Shown here: piece after piece, positions 11,471 through 22,140 of the stretch
How positions within the stretch are numbered: the first letter of the stretch is position 1
Layout of the letters: the number at the start of each line of letters is the position of its first letter
Assembly: GCF_004379255.2 (NCBI RefSeq)
Contig: NC_056042.1
Location: 30,545,928-30,609,927 of the forward strand
Direction: 5' to 3'
Length of the DNA: 64,000 bases
Source: Salvia splendens
Taxonomy: Eukaryota; Streptophyta; Magnoliopsida; Lamiales; Lamiaceae
Notes under the pieces: generated by a model
What the model was told of the DNA's origin: nothing
What the model saw: only the letters and a program-made list of their open reading frames with translations
Databases searched by the model: none
Program-made: the position numbers and the translations under genes

Positions 11471-14057
11471 AATTAGTTCGACATTGATCACAACTATATA
11501 TATATATATGTTACGACAAGTTAGACAATGACTAATGATTGAAAAGTGGTCTCACATTCTTATTGTAAGGATATGCATGTACCAAGTTCAATGGCGGAAA
11601 TGTGGCCTATTGTTGATTTTTTAAGAAATTCTATAGTATGTCATTCTTCAATGATGCCAAATTAATTGTGAGAGTATTTTCGTATTGGAGTAACAATAAT
11701 ATTACATAAAAGGTACTTAGTAGAATCCGGGTGAGTAACAAATTAACAATGTCTCGTACCTAACAAACGAGAAGAAGTATAGACTGCTCTTTTATAAAAT
11801 GCGTCAACTAGGTATTATTTTTAATAAATTCCATGCACAAATAAAATGTGGTATGTCTTGATAGTTCTTGGGACCCCATTATTAATTGATGGTCCTCACG
11901 TAAATATAAAAAACAAAAAACAAAAACATTAACGTGTCACTTTGGTGATTTGGAATTTACATGAGGGTCCAAAAAGTAAAATTTTGCGAATTAATTTACA
12001 TGAGTGTCCAAAAAGTAAAAGTTTGCGAATTGTATGGCATTCCAACGACAGTAGTGCTATTTATGGTGTCATTGTGAATTTGTGATAACTTCTCCAAGTA
12101 AATAAGGAAACATATCAATTATAAAAAAATATTTCATTCAAATATATTTGCATATGAGAAATAAGTAGGTAGGAAAGACCAACACTACCAAGTAGATTAG
12201 GTGAGGCATATAAAATGAGACACTAAACTATTACTTCCATTAACTAACATAATATCTACGCAGAAAAACAGTTATAATATCACTTTCTAACCCAAAGTTT
12301 ATTTATTTTTCAGAAATAGACCATATTTGTATACCAATAAACACGTATTTTGTCCTGAGAAGTTATATTTAACTCTTACAAATATTACATATTGTTTTAA
12401 CTTTCAGCAAATTAATAAAATGAAGTAGCTAGTATTAAAATAATTCCACCAAATTAACTATACTCCATTATTTGGTATTTCAAAGCTCATCCAATAATTT
12501 TAAAATACATTGATTTTATCAAAGTTCATCACAGAGACATCATTGCCCACGAGCGATGCATTAATGACTGGACTTTAAGTCAGAACTAACAATTGACGCA
12601 ATAACAATAATAATTAGAGTTAAGCATGTGATTAATGACCACATCTACCAAATCCTAATTTGGTGGCTAGTCAACTTTATAATTTTCCGATTATGATTTA
12701 TGACCCCACGGAACCAATAGTTTATTTGTCATTATACTAAAATTAGAAGACATGTTTTTTGTATATATGTCACCAATAAAAATGACGTTAATGTGACTTT
12801 TTTTTCGTTATAGCATTCAAATTCACATCAGTTTTTTTTTGTTTGCAAGGAAGAAAGTTCATGATACGCAATTCTATCGGAACCAAAAAATATTGGTTTA
12901 AATATATCTATAATCAAAATTTAGGTGAAAGTTGGTGATTTTTTAAACAATTTTAGCCCAAAATTAAATATATACAGTAAAATTATTAATCACAAATGGG
13001 GTCTAGATTTGCTCTTAGGTAGAACCAGCTATTAGATGAACTCATGGGGTGAAAATTCCATGCATGTTTTGCTAGTAGATTTGTTCAAGTTCAAATTGCA
13101 TAAACATTGTATGTTGAATTAGATTATCATCGTAAAATTTCCAAATTTAGAAATTATTTTTTGGTCGTATATATGATCATAGCAAAAATTTCCAAATCTA
13201 GAAATTATTTTTTGGTCGTATATATGATCATAGCAAAAATATAATACTAGAAAAAGAAAATACTATATTACCATAAAATTTTGACTATAATTTATAATGA
13301 TACGACGACTTCACAAAAATTTAGTCAAAGGAAATATAAAAATGTAGCTTTCAGAATCCCAAAACCATAACAGGCCAGTAGGTAATTAAATACCTTGTGA
13401 TTAAATGTTTCACAAAGAATAACATGGGACATATATATAACCATTTGGAGTGTTTCAAACTGCTTTTATAGCATATCTAATTTTATTTTATTTTTTCTGA
13501 TATGGTAAGATGCCATGTTTCAAAGAATCTTGTAAAATCAACTTATTCGGAGAGCTCGTATTTACTTTTACTCTAGCTTTCTTTTTTGTTGATGGGGCTG
13601 TTTCAAAATGAGAGTAGGGAAGTATGGAGTCAATTGTGTGCACTTGGGGTTGGGGTTTGGCTCCATAAACTGTGGAAAGGTTGAATGTGGCTTATAAAAT
13701 ATGCTCTATTAATATGAAATAAAGATATTACAAATGCTGACTCATCTCCATGTCAGTCATGCTTGGACTGGCCCCAGGTATCATCAACAAAAATCTTTTT
13801 CATCTCAACACTTCCACATTACAACAAATTCCAATCTCTTAAAATAATTTCTATTGGTCGTCGATGCCTGTGGTATTATTCTTAAAGTATGTTTTGGATG
13901 CTTATGCCTAGATTTTGCTATAAATTTGGGTCTTTCTCTCTCACTCCTCTTACATCTTGTGTGTTTGTTACAAAAGTTAGGTAACATTTTGACATCCCAT
14001 TGACTTATTTTCATGCATTGTGTATACATTTCATGGCGTTTTTCTTGTTTTCTTGCA
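11471..14057. other. Intergenic DNA with two short tandem duplications
   Basis: No gene is seen over this stretch. Two local duplications are visible: about 43 bp x 2 around 11953-12035 (unit with ACATGAGNGTCCAAAAAGTA), and 51 bp x 2 at about 13141-13241 (unit with TTTTTTGGTCGTATATATG). From about 13750 the sequence becomes less AT-biased and may be the former promoter and leader of the broken galactosyltransferase gene. TTTCTTGTTTTCTTGCAG at 14041-14058 looks like a 3' splice site of a 5'-UTR intron. Confidence 0.5.
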
Positions 14058-14879
14058 GTTAGAAGAGAAAAACAACGCAGAATCTTCTGTGAAAAACGAC
14101 GATCACAGCAGTTCCAGTCGTTAAGAATGGCTGCCTCATGGTGAGAGGCAAGGTTGTCCTAACTGGAGTGCCAGACAATGTTGTCGTCTCACCAGCAAGC
14201 TCGGGGGCAGCCTTCGTTGGGGCCAAGGCCCCCACCTCAAGCTCTTGCCATGTCATCAATCTTGGGATTCTTGAGTGAGTTTCTTGATCTCAGAGGTTCA
14301 AGATATGGTCAACATTTGTAGGATATGATTGGGATTAAATTCTTGTTCTTTTGTTGTTGTTTTTTATGAATAGGGATTACAAGTTTATGTGCTTGTTTAT
14401 AGCCAAGATTTGGTGGATAGCGCGAGTTGGGAGATCAGCGAGTGAGATTCCAATGGAGACTCAGATGCTTATGTTGGAGGTAGGGGAGGATTCAGTGCTA
14501 GGCGTGGCAGAAGAAGAAGCTCCTGCAATGGGGCAGAGATTCTACGTGCTCATGCTGGCTGTGCTGGACGAGGGACTGCATTCAATTCTGCTACCAAAGT
14601 GGTTGGTTTCATCTCAAGAAAGAGCATTATTTATACTGTTCCATTCTGTTGCTCTTTTGAAGTGTTGAGACTGCACAAGCAATGGAGGGAGTGTTTGTTA
14701 ACTCAGGGGATAATCCTTTTGAATTGATCAACGATTCAATCAGGTATGTTTTGCTTCTTTTTCAAGATTTTAGTTTTAGATGTCTGGCATCAATTTCCTT
14801 GACTCTCTGAAACCATTCATCCCTTTTTAGGATTCTCTCCAAACACAAGGGTACATTCACTCATCTACAAAACAACAAG
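14058..14879 (+). pseudogene. Galactinol-sucrose galactosyltransferase (raffinose synthase family) 5' fragment
   Basis: Three exons of the N-terminus of a GH36 raffinose-synthase-family enzyme are recognisable. Exon 1 (14096-14274) encodes VKNGCLMVRGKVVLTGVP and SPASSGAAFVGAKAP. Exon 2 (14374-14743) encodes YKFMCLFIAKIWWIARVG, IPMETQMLMLE and VFVNSGDNPFELI. Exon 3 (14831-14879) encodes ILSKHKGTFTHL. Introns have GTGAGT..AG, GTATGT..AG and GTATGT boundaries. Lesions: the expected start codon is ACG at 14096, one residue is missing after IWW, and exon 2 changes frame before VFVNSG. The catalytic C-terminal three quarters are absent. The intact family makes raffinose-series oligosaccharides from galactinol. 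Identification is from motif recognition of the family's conserved N-terminus. Confidence 0.85.
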
Positions 14880-14893
14880 GTATGTTATATATT

Positions 14894-16019
14894 AGAGTAA
14901 AGGTCAAAATTGGTCCTGAACATATAGCCATTTTACGATTTTGGTCATAAACATTATCTTTTGGATTTTTTGGTCCTGCACATATGGACATTTGATCATT
15001 TTGGTCCTGCACATATGGAAATTTGATCATTTTGGTCCTCCGTCAACATTTTCGTTAAAAACTAATGGTCAAAATTATCTTTTGGATTTTTTGGTCCTGC
15101 ACATATGGATATTTGATCATTTTGGTCCTGCACATATGGAATTTTGATCATTTTGGTCCTCCGTCAACATTTTCGTTAAAAACTAACGGTCAACGGCCGA
15201 TTTTTGACTAAAACAATGGGTTGGGTCGGGTCGGGTCGTGTTTGGGTCGGGTTTGGGTTACACGTTAAGAAAAAAAATAATTATTTTTTATTAATTAAAA
15301 AATTATAAAACTTTAATTTTTAGTTATTTTTGTTGATTAAAAATATTATAACGACTAAAACATGATGTTATTATACGATTTAAACATGATATTACACAAT
15401 AAAATAAAATATTACCAAATTAAAATAATCATTTTTTAATCAAAATAATAAAATTAAAGTATATTAATATTAAATCTATATAATAAAATTAAATAATTAA
15501 AAAATTATTTTTAATAAAATCTAAGCATAATATTTTCTTCAAATTCATGAAAAAATTAATTAAAAAATACTATACTTTAATTTTATTAATTAAAAAATAT
15601 TAATTAATTTTTTAAGAATATTATGCTTAGATTTTAACGAAAATATTATGCTTAGATTTTAAGAAAATATTATTTTTTTCTTAACGTATAACTCAAACCC
15701 GACCCAAACACGACCCGACCCAACCCATTGTTTTAGTCAAAAATCGGCCGTTGACCGTTAGTTTTTAACGAAAATGTTGATGGAGGACCAAAATGATCAA
15801 AATTCCATATGTGCAGGACCAAAATGATCAAATGTCCATATGTGCAGGACCAAAAAATCCAAAAGATAATGTTGACCGTTAGTTTTTAACGGAAATATTG
15901 ACGAAGGACCAAAATGATCAAATGTCCATATGTGCAGGACCAAAAAATCCAAAAGATAATGTTTAGGACCAAAATCGTAAAATGACTATATGTTCAGGAC
16001 CAATTTAGGCATTTACTCT
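14894..16019. mobile_element. Foldback/MULE-like element with ~350-bp inverted arms
   Basis: The left arm (14894-15275) and right arm (about 15680-16019) are long inverted copies starting AGAGTAAA. Flanking sequence ATATATT is present on both sides (14887-14893 and 16020-16026). The arms contain repeated TTTGGTCCTGCACATATGG units; the left arm has an internal tandem copy of about 117 bp. The arms also carry GGGTCGGGTCGGGT-type G-rich runs near 15215. The centre is AT-rich with no coding capacity. It landed a few bases after the exon 3 splice donor of the galactosyltransferase pseudogene. Confidence 0.8.
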
Positions 16020-16026
16020 ATATATT

Positions 16027-17440
16027 ATTCCTTCGTCTAGAGGGTAATAAAATCATGAGCTAATATTTGAGATCGCACATTCGAGATAAGTTTATTTTTT
16101 GGTCATTTAATTTGTAATATTTAATAATCTATGATATTACACTCTATATATATAGATTTTATTTATATAGTATCAAAATAAAAGCATGAAAATTAAGTTC
16201 TGGTAAATATATAATGTACATGTATGTATTGGGACATGATCCTGGAAGCATTTAATAGTCGACCATCCAAATGTTGCATTTGACATTTCAAAGCATCCAC
16301 AATTAAAGTCTTATTTATTTCTTTATTTTTCAAATTAGATAAGTGAATCACACACTAAACAAAATTATTAATGTCACATTTCATTATAAAATCGAGGTAT
16401 AGAATGAGATTTATATTGTATTTATTTTTTCACCAATATTCTTTCACATTTCCTAAAACTCATATTGTGTCAAAGTGAGATTTTAAATCAATGTGTGATT
16501 ATGCAATATCAAAACATATTACACTATTATATTTTATTGAAGAATGTAATATAGTATTTTAGAATATAGAACACCTTAATTATTTCATAAAAAAATACTA
16601 CTACTGTATTAAGGAATTAAATAGGCGTATTGAAATTTGAGACTGAGTTGGGCCCGACAACCCAATACTCCAACAACGTAATACTATCACAAGGAATAAG
16701 CCCAATAGGCGGCCTTCTTCCCCCTAAAAAGACGCATGAATCAATTCCCCTCAGTTCCCCAACAATAAAATTTATAGCAAGTATATAAAATAGAAATCCA
16801 TATAAGAGTTAGTAATTTTTTTGGAGTGATGGCTATACAATTCATTTGACGGGGAAAGGTGCGAATACGCAAATTCACATTAAATATTTTTGGCTGTAAA
16901 TGATAAACTTATTAAATGTGTTGGCCACAAATAAGAATCAAAACCAGTGAGTGGTTATAGTGAAAATTTTAAAAAATGAGAATTTTGAGAATTGAAAATC
17001 ATATTAGTTTTCTGATATCAGTGGACATCACCAAAAAAACAGTTACTGATATTGAGTCCGAAATTGATATTTAAGATTCGGCGAACTGATATTGAGTAAA
17101 AAACTACATATATTTTGTGATTTCAACTGGTATCTATGTATTTGCGAAATAATATAGTTTTGTGTTCTGACTTTAAAAAGAATTCTGTCATGATCCATCC
17201 TCTCTATTTTAAAAGGAAATTATGTCAAATTAATATAGAAAGAATTGTAAACAGTTTATAAAATTAATATAAGTAGAAAAAATATTATGTAACATTTGAA
17301 TTGTTATATAGAATAAAGTAATTATGCAAATTGAATAAAACTAAAAATAATATAAATATAAAGTTTAATATGTATTTTGAAATAAATCAAATTTAGAAAT
17401 CAATTTGATAATTATTTGTAAAATCAACCCGTAAGGAGTA
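16027..17440. other. Intergenic DNA, no gene
   Basis: AT-rich sequence. There is no trace of later galactosyltransferase exons, so the 3' part of that gene has been lost and not merely displaced by the foldback element within this window. Confidence 0.5.
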
Positions 17441-17720
17441 AGGACTAACTAAGAATATCACCCTAATTATTATTTCTGCCGCCCACGCCGAATTTATGGA
17501 GTGACACTCACTACTCTACTCTAATAAAAAAGTGAAAATAACAATTTAAGAAAGTCAAACTTTTAAAAATTAGCTAGCTAGATTTGGATGAGACCTAAAT
17601 TAATTAACACTAAGATTTTGATAAAGTGAGATGGTGTGAACAATCTTTTATTTCGACTTTAAGAAAGAGCAATGCAGAAGCATCTTCCTAATTTACCGGT
17701 CATTATGGCCATGTATCACA
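17441..17720. repeat. Lectin-cluster duplicated block B, copy 1
   Basis: This segment is similar to 47180-47400. Shared landmarks include AAGAAAGAGCAATGCA, TTTTATTTCGACTTTAAG and a CACTACTCT stretch. Both copies lie upstream of a plus-strand lectin (lectin 2 here, lectin 3 there), so they are parts of a larger duplicated unit and not an independent transposon. Confidence 0.7.
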
Positions 17721-18174
17721 TTATACCACGTTCTTGTCTTGAAATTTGCGATCTTCTCTGTTATCTCAACAATCTGTGCTTGTTGGCCCGGGTTGTAAAT
17801 CCGAGTAGAATTATAGCCATAGTAGAGGAAGACTCACCAAAATTTAGGCCATCCACAATAGGAATAGCCCAGCAATAGCCCAGCCATTGCCTAGCCACTG
17901 CCACATCATCAGCACTAAAAATCCTCCTGCCACATCATAAATAGCCCAGCCATAGCCTAGCCACATCATAAATAGCCCAGCCACATCAATAGCCACATCA
18001 GTAATAACAATTATATAAAATGACATAATTAACAATCACACAATATACGGAATTTAATTTACGAGACATATACGAGAAACATTAATAATACTATTAAAAA
18101 TTTAAAAAGTACAATAATTTAAAAATATTACAATAATTAAAAAAAAGTACAATAATTAAAAAAAGTACAATAAT

Positions 18175-18886
18175 TCACTCCTCGTCGTCGTCGTCATCTC
18201 CTCCGTCGCTGTCGCCACCATCGCCTTCGCCTCCGTCGCCGTCGCCTCTACTCCTGGCAGCTTCCCTCCGTGCCGCCTCCAAATCCTCCTGCATGCTCAG
18301 GAGCAATGTTTGAAGCAAACTCTTCTCCACGGGGTCCACCGCTGCCCGCCATTCGGCCATCGTCTTGACCATCTGAGCGCGCGTTTGTTGACGCGCGAAG
18401 AATTTGAGATCCGCTGTGGATTGGCCAAGGGGGGATGCTGACTGGACCTCCTGTGAACCCCCGGCGACCCCCCTCGCCTCCCGTTGAGCCCGCCTGTGCC
18501 CAACCGGGCCAGTACGACGAGCAAACGAACGAGGGGTCGGGACCTCCTGGGCCGTCTCAGGGAGGTCGTGGGAACCACCGCTACTGCCGCTGAAATCACC
18601 AGAATAGTTCAGCCGTTGCTTCTTCGGCCAGCTAGAGTCGACACCTACTCGGAACTTCTCGGAGTCGTTCAGCACAAGATAGCAGTTCCAGTAGGTGAAG
18701 TCCTTGTACACCCCCTTCAGGGGGAAGGCTTTCTCCGCTATCCTCCTGCAGTCGTCCTCAGTTTGCCCACTGCTCATCATGCGGAGGGCGTTGGTGTACA
18801 AGCCCGAAAATCGGGAGACCGCAACCCTGATTCGGGGGAGTTTGAGACGCGCTACTCCCTGAAGTAGGCTCGTTGTTGAGATCCAT
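18175..18886 (-). pseudogene. Harbinger ORF1 (Myb/NAM-associated type) remnant
   Basis: An ATG at 18886 begins MDLNNEPTSGSS, a start often seen in plant Harbinger ORF1 proteins, but that frame stops after about 42 codons. The following sequence, in another frame from 18801 to 18175, encodes the C-terminal part: TEDDCRRIAEKAF, the FTYWNCYLVLNDSEKFRVG core, a basic mid region and a long acidic Asp/Glu/Gly tail. The Myb/trihelix DNA-binding part that should lie between is missing, so this looks like an internal deletion plus frameshift. Intact relatives help transposase enter the nucleus and bind DNA. In plant annotations such proteins are often mislabelled as glutathione transferase T3-like. 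Confidence 0.7.
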
Positions 18887-19004
18887 TTACCGTTGTTGAT
18901 CTTGTATAGAAATTTAGATAGAGAGAGTACTCGTTAATACAAGGGGTGCGAATGAAAATGACAAGCAAGTCGCGTATATATAGTGTTTCGGAAAAAAAAA
19001 AAAA

Positions 19005-19200
19005 ATTCGCCCTAGGCGGTGCGTTAGGCGATCCGGACGCTGCAATAGCGCCTAGCGGATCGCCTAGCGCACCGCCTAGCGCCGCGGAACCGCCGAGCGC
19101 TAGGCTGTTTTTTATCGCGAAATCCGCTAGGCGGTTGCAATAGATAGCCTAGCGCACCGCCTAGCGCCGGCGCTCGGCTAGGCGGTGCGCTAGGCACTAT
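19005..19200. repeat. GC-rich CGCTAGGCG/CGCCTAGCG palindromic cluster
   Basis: At least ten copies of a CTAGGCG-type core in both orientations are packed into about 200 bp at the right end of the Harbinger element, against an AT-rich background. The arrangement can fold into several hairpins. Subterminal repeats of this sort can be transposase-binding sites; that role is inference. Confidence 0.6.
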
Positions 19201-19214
19201 TGTGGATGCTCTTA

Positions 19215-20142
19215 TAAAAGCAACACATGCGATAAGTGTTCATAAAAATAACAAAATACTACAGATCACATTGTTAGAAAAATAAGCGCATAAAATACAA
19301 AGAGCAAGAAAAAATGAGATTGTCTGTGGGTGGCATTACCAGGCCAGGGTCCTTCCGCAAACTATATTAAGGATTTGTATTATTAGATAACTATGTTAAA
19401 AATATGTGTAAACCTATGACTTTTATAGTCGATACCAGTGGCAGAGCATGAATCAATTTAGAAGAGGCAAACATAGTATTTCATCTGTCTCAGAGTAAAT
19501 GTCATCACACTTTTCTTTTTAGTTAACATTTCCTTTCATAGAAACAAGTTGTCTCTCACATCAATATATAAAAGTATATTTTCTCTCACTATGTAAAATA
19601 CAAAACAATATCTCCTAAACTCCAATGTCATTGCCCAAATATGAAATCTATTATGGGTCGGAGGGAGTTAGAGTTTAAAATGGGACGTGCACTTATGGAA
19701 GAAATTGAAAATTCGAAAACAAATTGCAGAACAAAATGGTATAAATAAAATATATTGAGGGTGAGCATTTGCCCCTCATACTCCTTAAAGTGTCTCCTCC
19801 CATGGTCCATACTCTATCTATTATAATCGACGAAATTATCTAGAACATAATGAATATAATATTTGTACAAAAATAATAAAACAAAACAAAATAATTGTAA
19901 GTTGAGTGGAGGAAACCTTCTTTTGGTAAGACTAATTTTGTACCGATAGGTTTCATGTCAGAAGCCTACCCAAACTTGCGGAAACAACAGAATCCTTAAA
20001 TCGAACCAAACACAATCGAGTAACTATATAATACACCCACTAGGTTATACAGATCTCGAGGTTCATCACCTCAAACTTGATCTAAGAAGTAAGTAACTAT
20101 ATATTTTATCATTGTTGACTTTCATTCATGACCAAAACCATC
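19215..20142. other. Upstream region of lectin 2
   Basis: There is no other gene. A Stowaway-like remnant may lie near 19479-19672 (GGGTCGGAGGGAGTTAGAG at its right). About 19950-20110 is clearly shared with 37700-37880 and partly with 36740-36900. Landmarks are AACAATAGAATCCTTAAATC, a CCCACTAG segment and CTCGAGGTTCATCACCTC. This shows that the lectin promoters were duplicated with the genes. Confidence 0.6.
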
Positions 20143-20150
20143 TATAAATA
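20143..20150 (+). promoter_or_regulatory. TATA box of lectin 2
   Basis: TATAAATA lies 60 bp upstream of the lectin 2 ATG. The same motif sits at 62 bp in the 38 kb pseudogene and 60 bp in lectin 3. Confidence 0.8.
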
Positions 20151-20191
20151 GGATCCACCACACACCGCAATACATCACCACGCTCAAAGCA

Positions 20192-20200
20192 AAACCCTAA
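20192..20200 (+). promoter_or_regulatory. Telo-box-like AAACCCTAA in the lectin 2 leader
   Basis: AAACCCTAA lies 9 bp before the ATG. It is conserved within the leader CAAAACCCTAAT(T/C)AAAAGCA of lectin 2, the 37992 pseudogene and lectin 3. Telo-boxes occur in promoters of growth-related plant genes; a regulatory role here is inference. Confidence 0.5.
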
Positions 20201-20209
20201 TTAAAAGCA

Positions 20210-21010
20210 ATGGCTACTTCCCTCCAAACCCTAATTTCTCTTCTCTCCGCCACAGCCATAATCCTCACCGTGGCAACCGCGAAGCGTCCGCCCCCCAAAG
20301 AGACGGTCTCCTTCTCGTACGATTTCCACGGTGTCCAACCATCTGGCGTGACCTTACAAGGCGACGCCAATTTCCCATCCCAAGACTCTTACCTCCGCTT
20401 AACCAAAACCGACTATTCCGGCAACGCAGTGGAACTCAGTGTCGGCCGAGTCTTGTACACCAAGCCAGTCCCATTTTGGGGGAGACGCGGGAAAGCCAGC
20501 TTCGAATCCACCGTGAAATTCATCATCACACCCAACACCAACTACGAGTACCCACCGGCCGACGGCCTAGTCTTCTTCATCACGGCCCCCAACTCCACCG
20601 TCAACGAGCCCGGTGGCAGCTTCGGAGTCTTTGATCAATCCGGCAAAAACCCCTTGGTTTTCGCAGTGGAATTCGACATCTTCATCAATGAAGATTTCGA
20701 TCCAAACTATCGCCACGTGGGGATCGACATCCAGTCTCAGGTATCCAGCAACACTACCGCGGTCGACGACGCGATCGTCGGTCAGGCGGTGACTGCCACC
20801 ATCAACTACGATGCAGCCACCAATTTGATTAGCGTTCGTGGCAGCGCCGGTGGAAAGGCTTTTGAGGTGAGCTATGTGTATGATTTGAGCTCGTTTCTTC
20901 CTGAGCAGGTTCAGGTCGGAATCTCCGGCGCCACAGGAGGATTATCCGCCATTCACGACCTCATCTCTTGGTCTTTCACTTCCACCATGGGGCGCAAGAA
21001 GCACAACTGA
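20210..21010 (+). CDS. Legume-type (L-type) lectin 2, secreted
   Basis: A 266-residue intronless protein. Residues 1-24 are a signal peptide with a clean hydrophobic core. A short basic/proline linker, KRPPPKE, precedes the beta-sandwich starting at VSFSYDFHG. The metal site is intact in VEFDIFINEDFDPNYRHVG: E154, D156, F158, N160, D164 and H169. F158 replaces the usual Tyr, a conservative change. D118 in PADG and the GGSFGVF loop match the sugar-binding loops. Sequons are NST (128) and NTT (181). The C-terminus ends in a basic GRKKHN tail absent from lectin 1. The ATG is chosen because the leader and signal peptide are shared with two other copies. GC-rich codon use contrasts with the AT-rich flanks. 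It should be a secreted or vacuolar glycan-binding protein; ligand unknown. Confidence 0.94.
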   Translation: MATSLQTLISLLSATAIILTVATAKRPPPKETVSFSYDFHGVQPSGVTLQGDANFPSQDSYLRLTKTDYSGNAVELSVGRVLYTKPVPFWGRRGKASFESTVKFIITPNTNYEYPPADGLVFFITAPNSTVNEPGGSFGVFDQSGKNPLVFAVEFDIFINEDFDPNYRHVGIDIQSQVSSNTTAVDDAIVGQAVTATINYDAATNLISVRGSAGGKAFEVSYVYDLSSFLPEQVQVGISGATGGLSAIHDLISWSFTSTMGRKKHN

Positions 21011-21365
21011 GATCTTTTCCTATTTTAGTTTGTGTCGCAAATAAGGACTATAGAGATGGAGTATGCTCTAAATAAGTCAGGAATGATATAAAATGTAATG
21101 TGTTTCTTTTCATAAAATTTTATTTGTTTCGTAATGTATTTGTAAAATGCTGATGTCATTAAGAAATGTGCATGACTATGTTACCAATAATAGTAGTATA
21201 TCTTCGATGGTTGTATTATTCATACATGCCGTGGTCATCGAGTACACTCATTAGGCTTCGGCTTATTAGCAAAAACGCATGACACGTATTGCATAAAATT
21301 CCAATACAAAAGTCGAATGATAGTTTAACTCTTTCAAAATATGGGTGCGTACAATGAGTGGGAAT
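21011..21365 (+). other. Lectin 2 3' flank shared with 45377-45560
   Basis: The stretch holding TTAGTTTGTGTCGCAAATAAG, ATATAAAATGTAATG and TGTATTTGTAAAATGCTGATGTCATTA is repeated after the chromovirus insertion at 45377 onward. This proves that the pseudogene at 37992 and lectin 2 are duplicates including their 3' sequence. It probably contains the 3' UTR. No gene lies here. Confidence 0.75.
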
Positions 21366-21370
21366 GTTAC

Positions 21371-22064
21371 TGATGGGGTACGGACTAAACAAGCCCAACA
21401 GCAGTGACGGCCCATCAGCCCAAAGCCCAAGGAAGAGTATGAGTTCGGCATTACCAAAGAGTTCGGCCTCAGCCTACAGCTCGGTAAAAGCCAACCAATC
21501 AAGCTCTGCTCTCAAGTCGGCACCAAGCTCTCAGATCGGCAACCAAAGCAGTTCGGTCTCAGTAAGAGTTCGGCCTCAGCCTACAGCTCGGCAAAAGCCA
21601 ACCAATCAAGCTCTGCTCTTAGGTCGGCATCAAGCTCTACTCTCAGATCGGCAACCAAAGCAGTTCGGTCTCAGTTTTCGACCGAACAAGGAGTAAGTGG
21701 ACCCATGCAGGATTTCCACGACTTCCAACATACCCACTACCACGTGGCGTCAACTCAGGCCACGATCTTAGGCCATGACCTACACGACCTCCACGACCTA
21801 GAGTGATGATGTAAGCCACGATCTTAGTTCAATGTATAAATAGAACTAAGATCAGATAGACAAGGGTTAGAAGCTCTCTAGAGAAAAAGTCATATAGCAA
21901 GTCTGTGTTGTAAGCTGTAATTCGCAGATCAAGCAATACAAACCTGCCCCCATTTCTCCCCGTGGACGTAGATTTACCTCAGTAAATCGAACCACGTAAA
22001 ATTCTCTGTGTCGTGATCTGTATTTTCCTGCATTTACTAACATCAGAAATTCGCGGAATCATCA
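21371..22064 (+). repeat. 5' LTR of the Tat-like element
   Basis: It begins TGATGGGGTACGG and ends GGAATCATCA. TATAAATA at 21835-21842 is the likely promoter of the element RNA. The LTR is rich in a GTTCGGCCTCAGCCTACAGC-type repeat near 21455-21600 (two copies), giving it internal redundancy. Confidence 0.92.
21835..21842 (+). promoter_or_regulatory. TATA box of the Tat-like 5' LTR
   Basis: TATAAATA is followed about 30 bp on by GATCAGATAGACAAGGG, a plausible transcription start zone. The same site is present in the 3' LTR near 29094. Confidence 0.6.
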
Positions 22065-22082
22065 CTGGCGCCGTCTGTGGGA
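22065..22082 (+). other. Primer binding site of the Tat-like element
   Basis: CTGGCGCCGTCTGTGGG immediately follows the 5' LTR. A TGGCGCC start complements a tRNA 3' acceptor end. This class of PBS is used by Tat and Athila elements; I cannot name the tRNA with confidence. Confidence 0.75.
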
Positions 22083-22140
22083 ACCAGAGAACAAAATTTG
22101 TGATAAAGCGAATTTTTGATCCATTTTTTCCACCCAAAAA

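Larger units (their letters stand above)
17847..19211. mobile_element. PIF/Harbinger-derived element
   Basis: It starts GGCCATCCACAATAG and ends CTATTGTGGATGCTC, near-perfect inverted ends. It is flanked by TTA at 17844-17846 and 19212-19214, the 3-bp TSD typical of PIF/Harbinger. The minus strand carries a damaged ORF1-type gene. No DDE transposase (ORF2) is present, so it cannot move alone. The subterminal regions hold runs of ATAGCCCAGCCA-like repeats on the left and GC-rich CGCTAGGCG palindromes on the right. Confidence 0.8.

Noticed and set aside
14351..14668. Independent small gene
   Set aside because: It is exon 2 of the galactosyltransferase pseudogene read from an upstream intronic codon.
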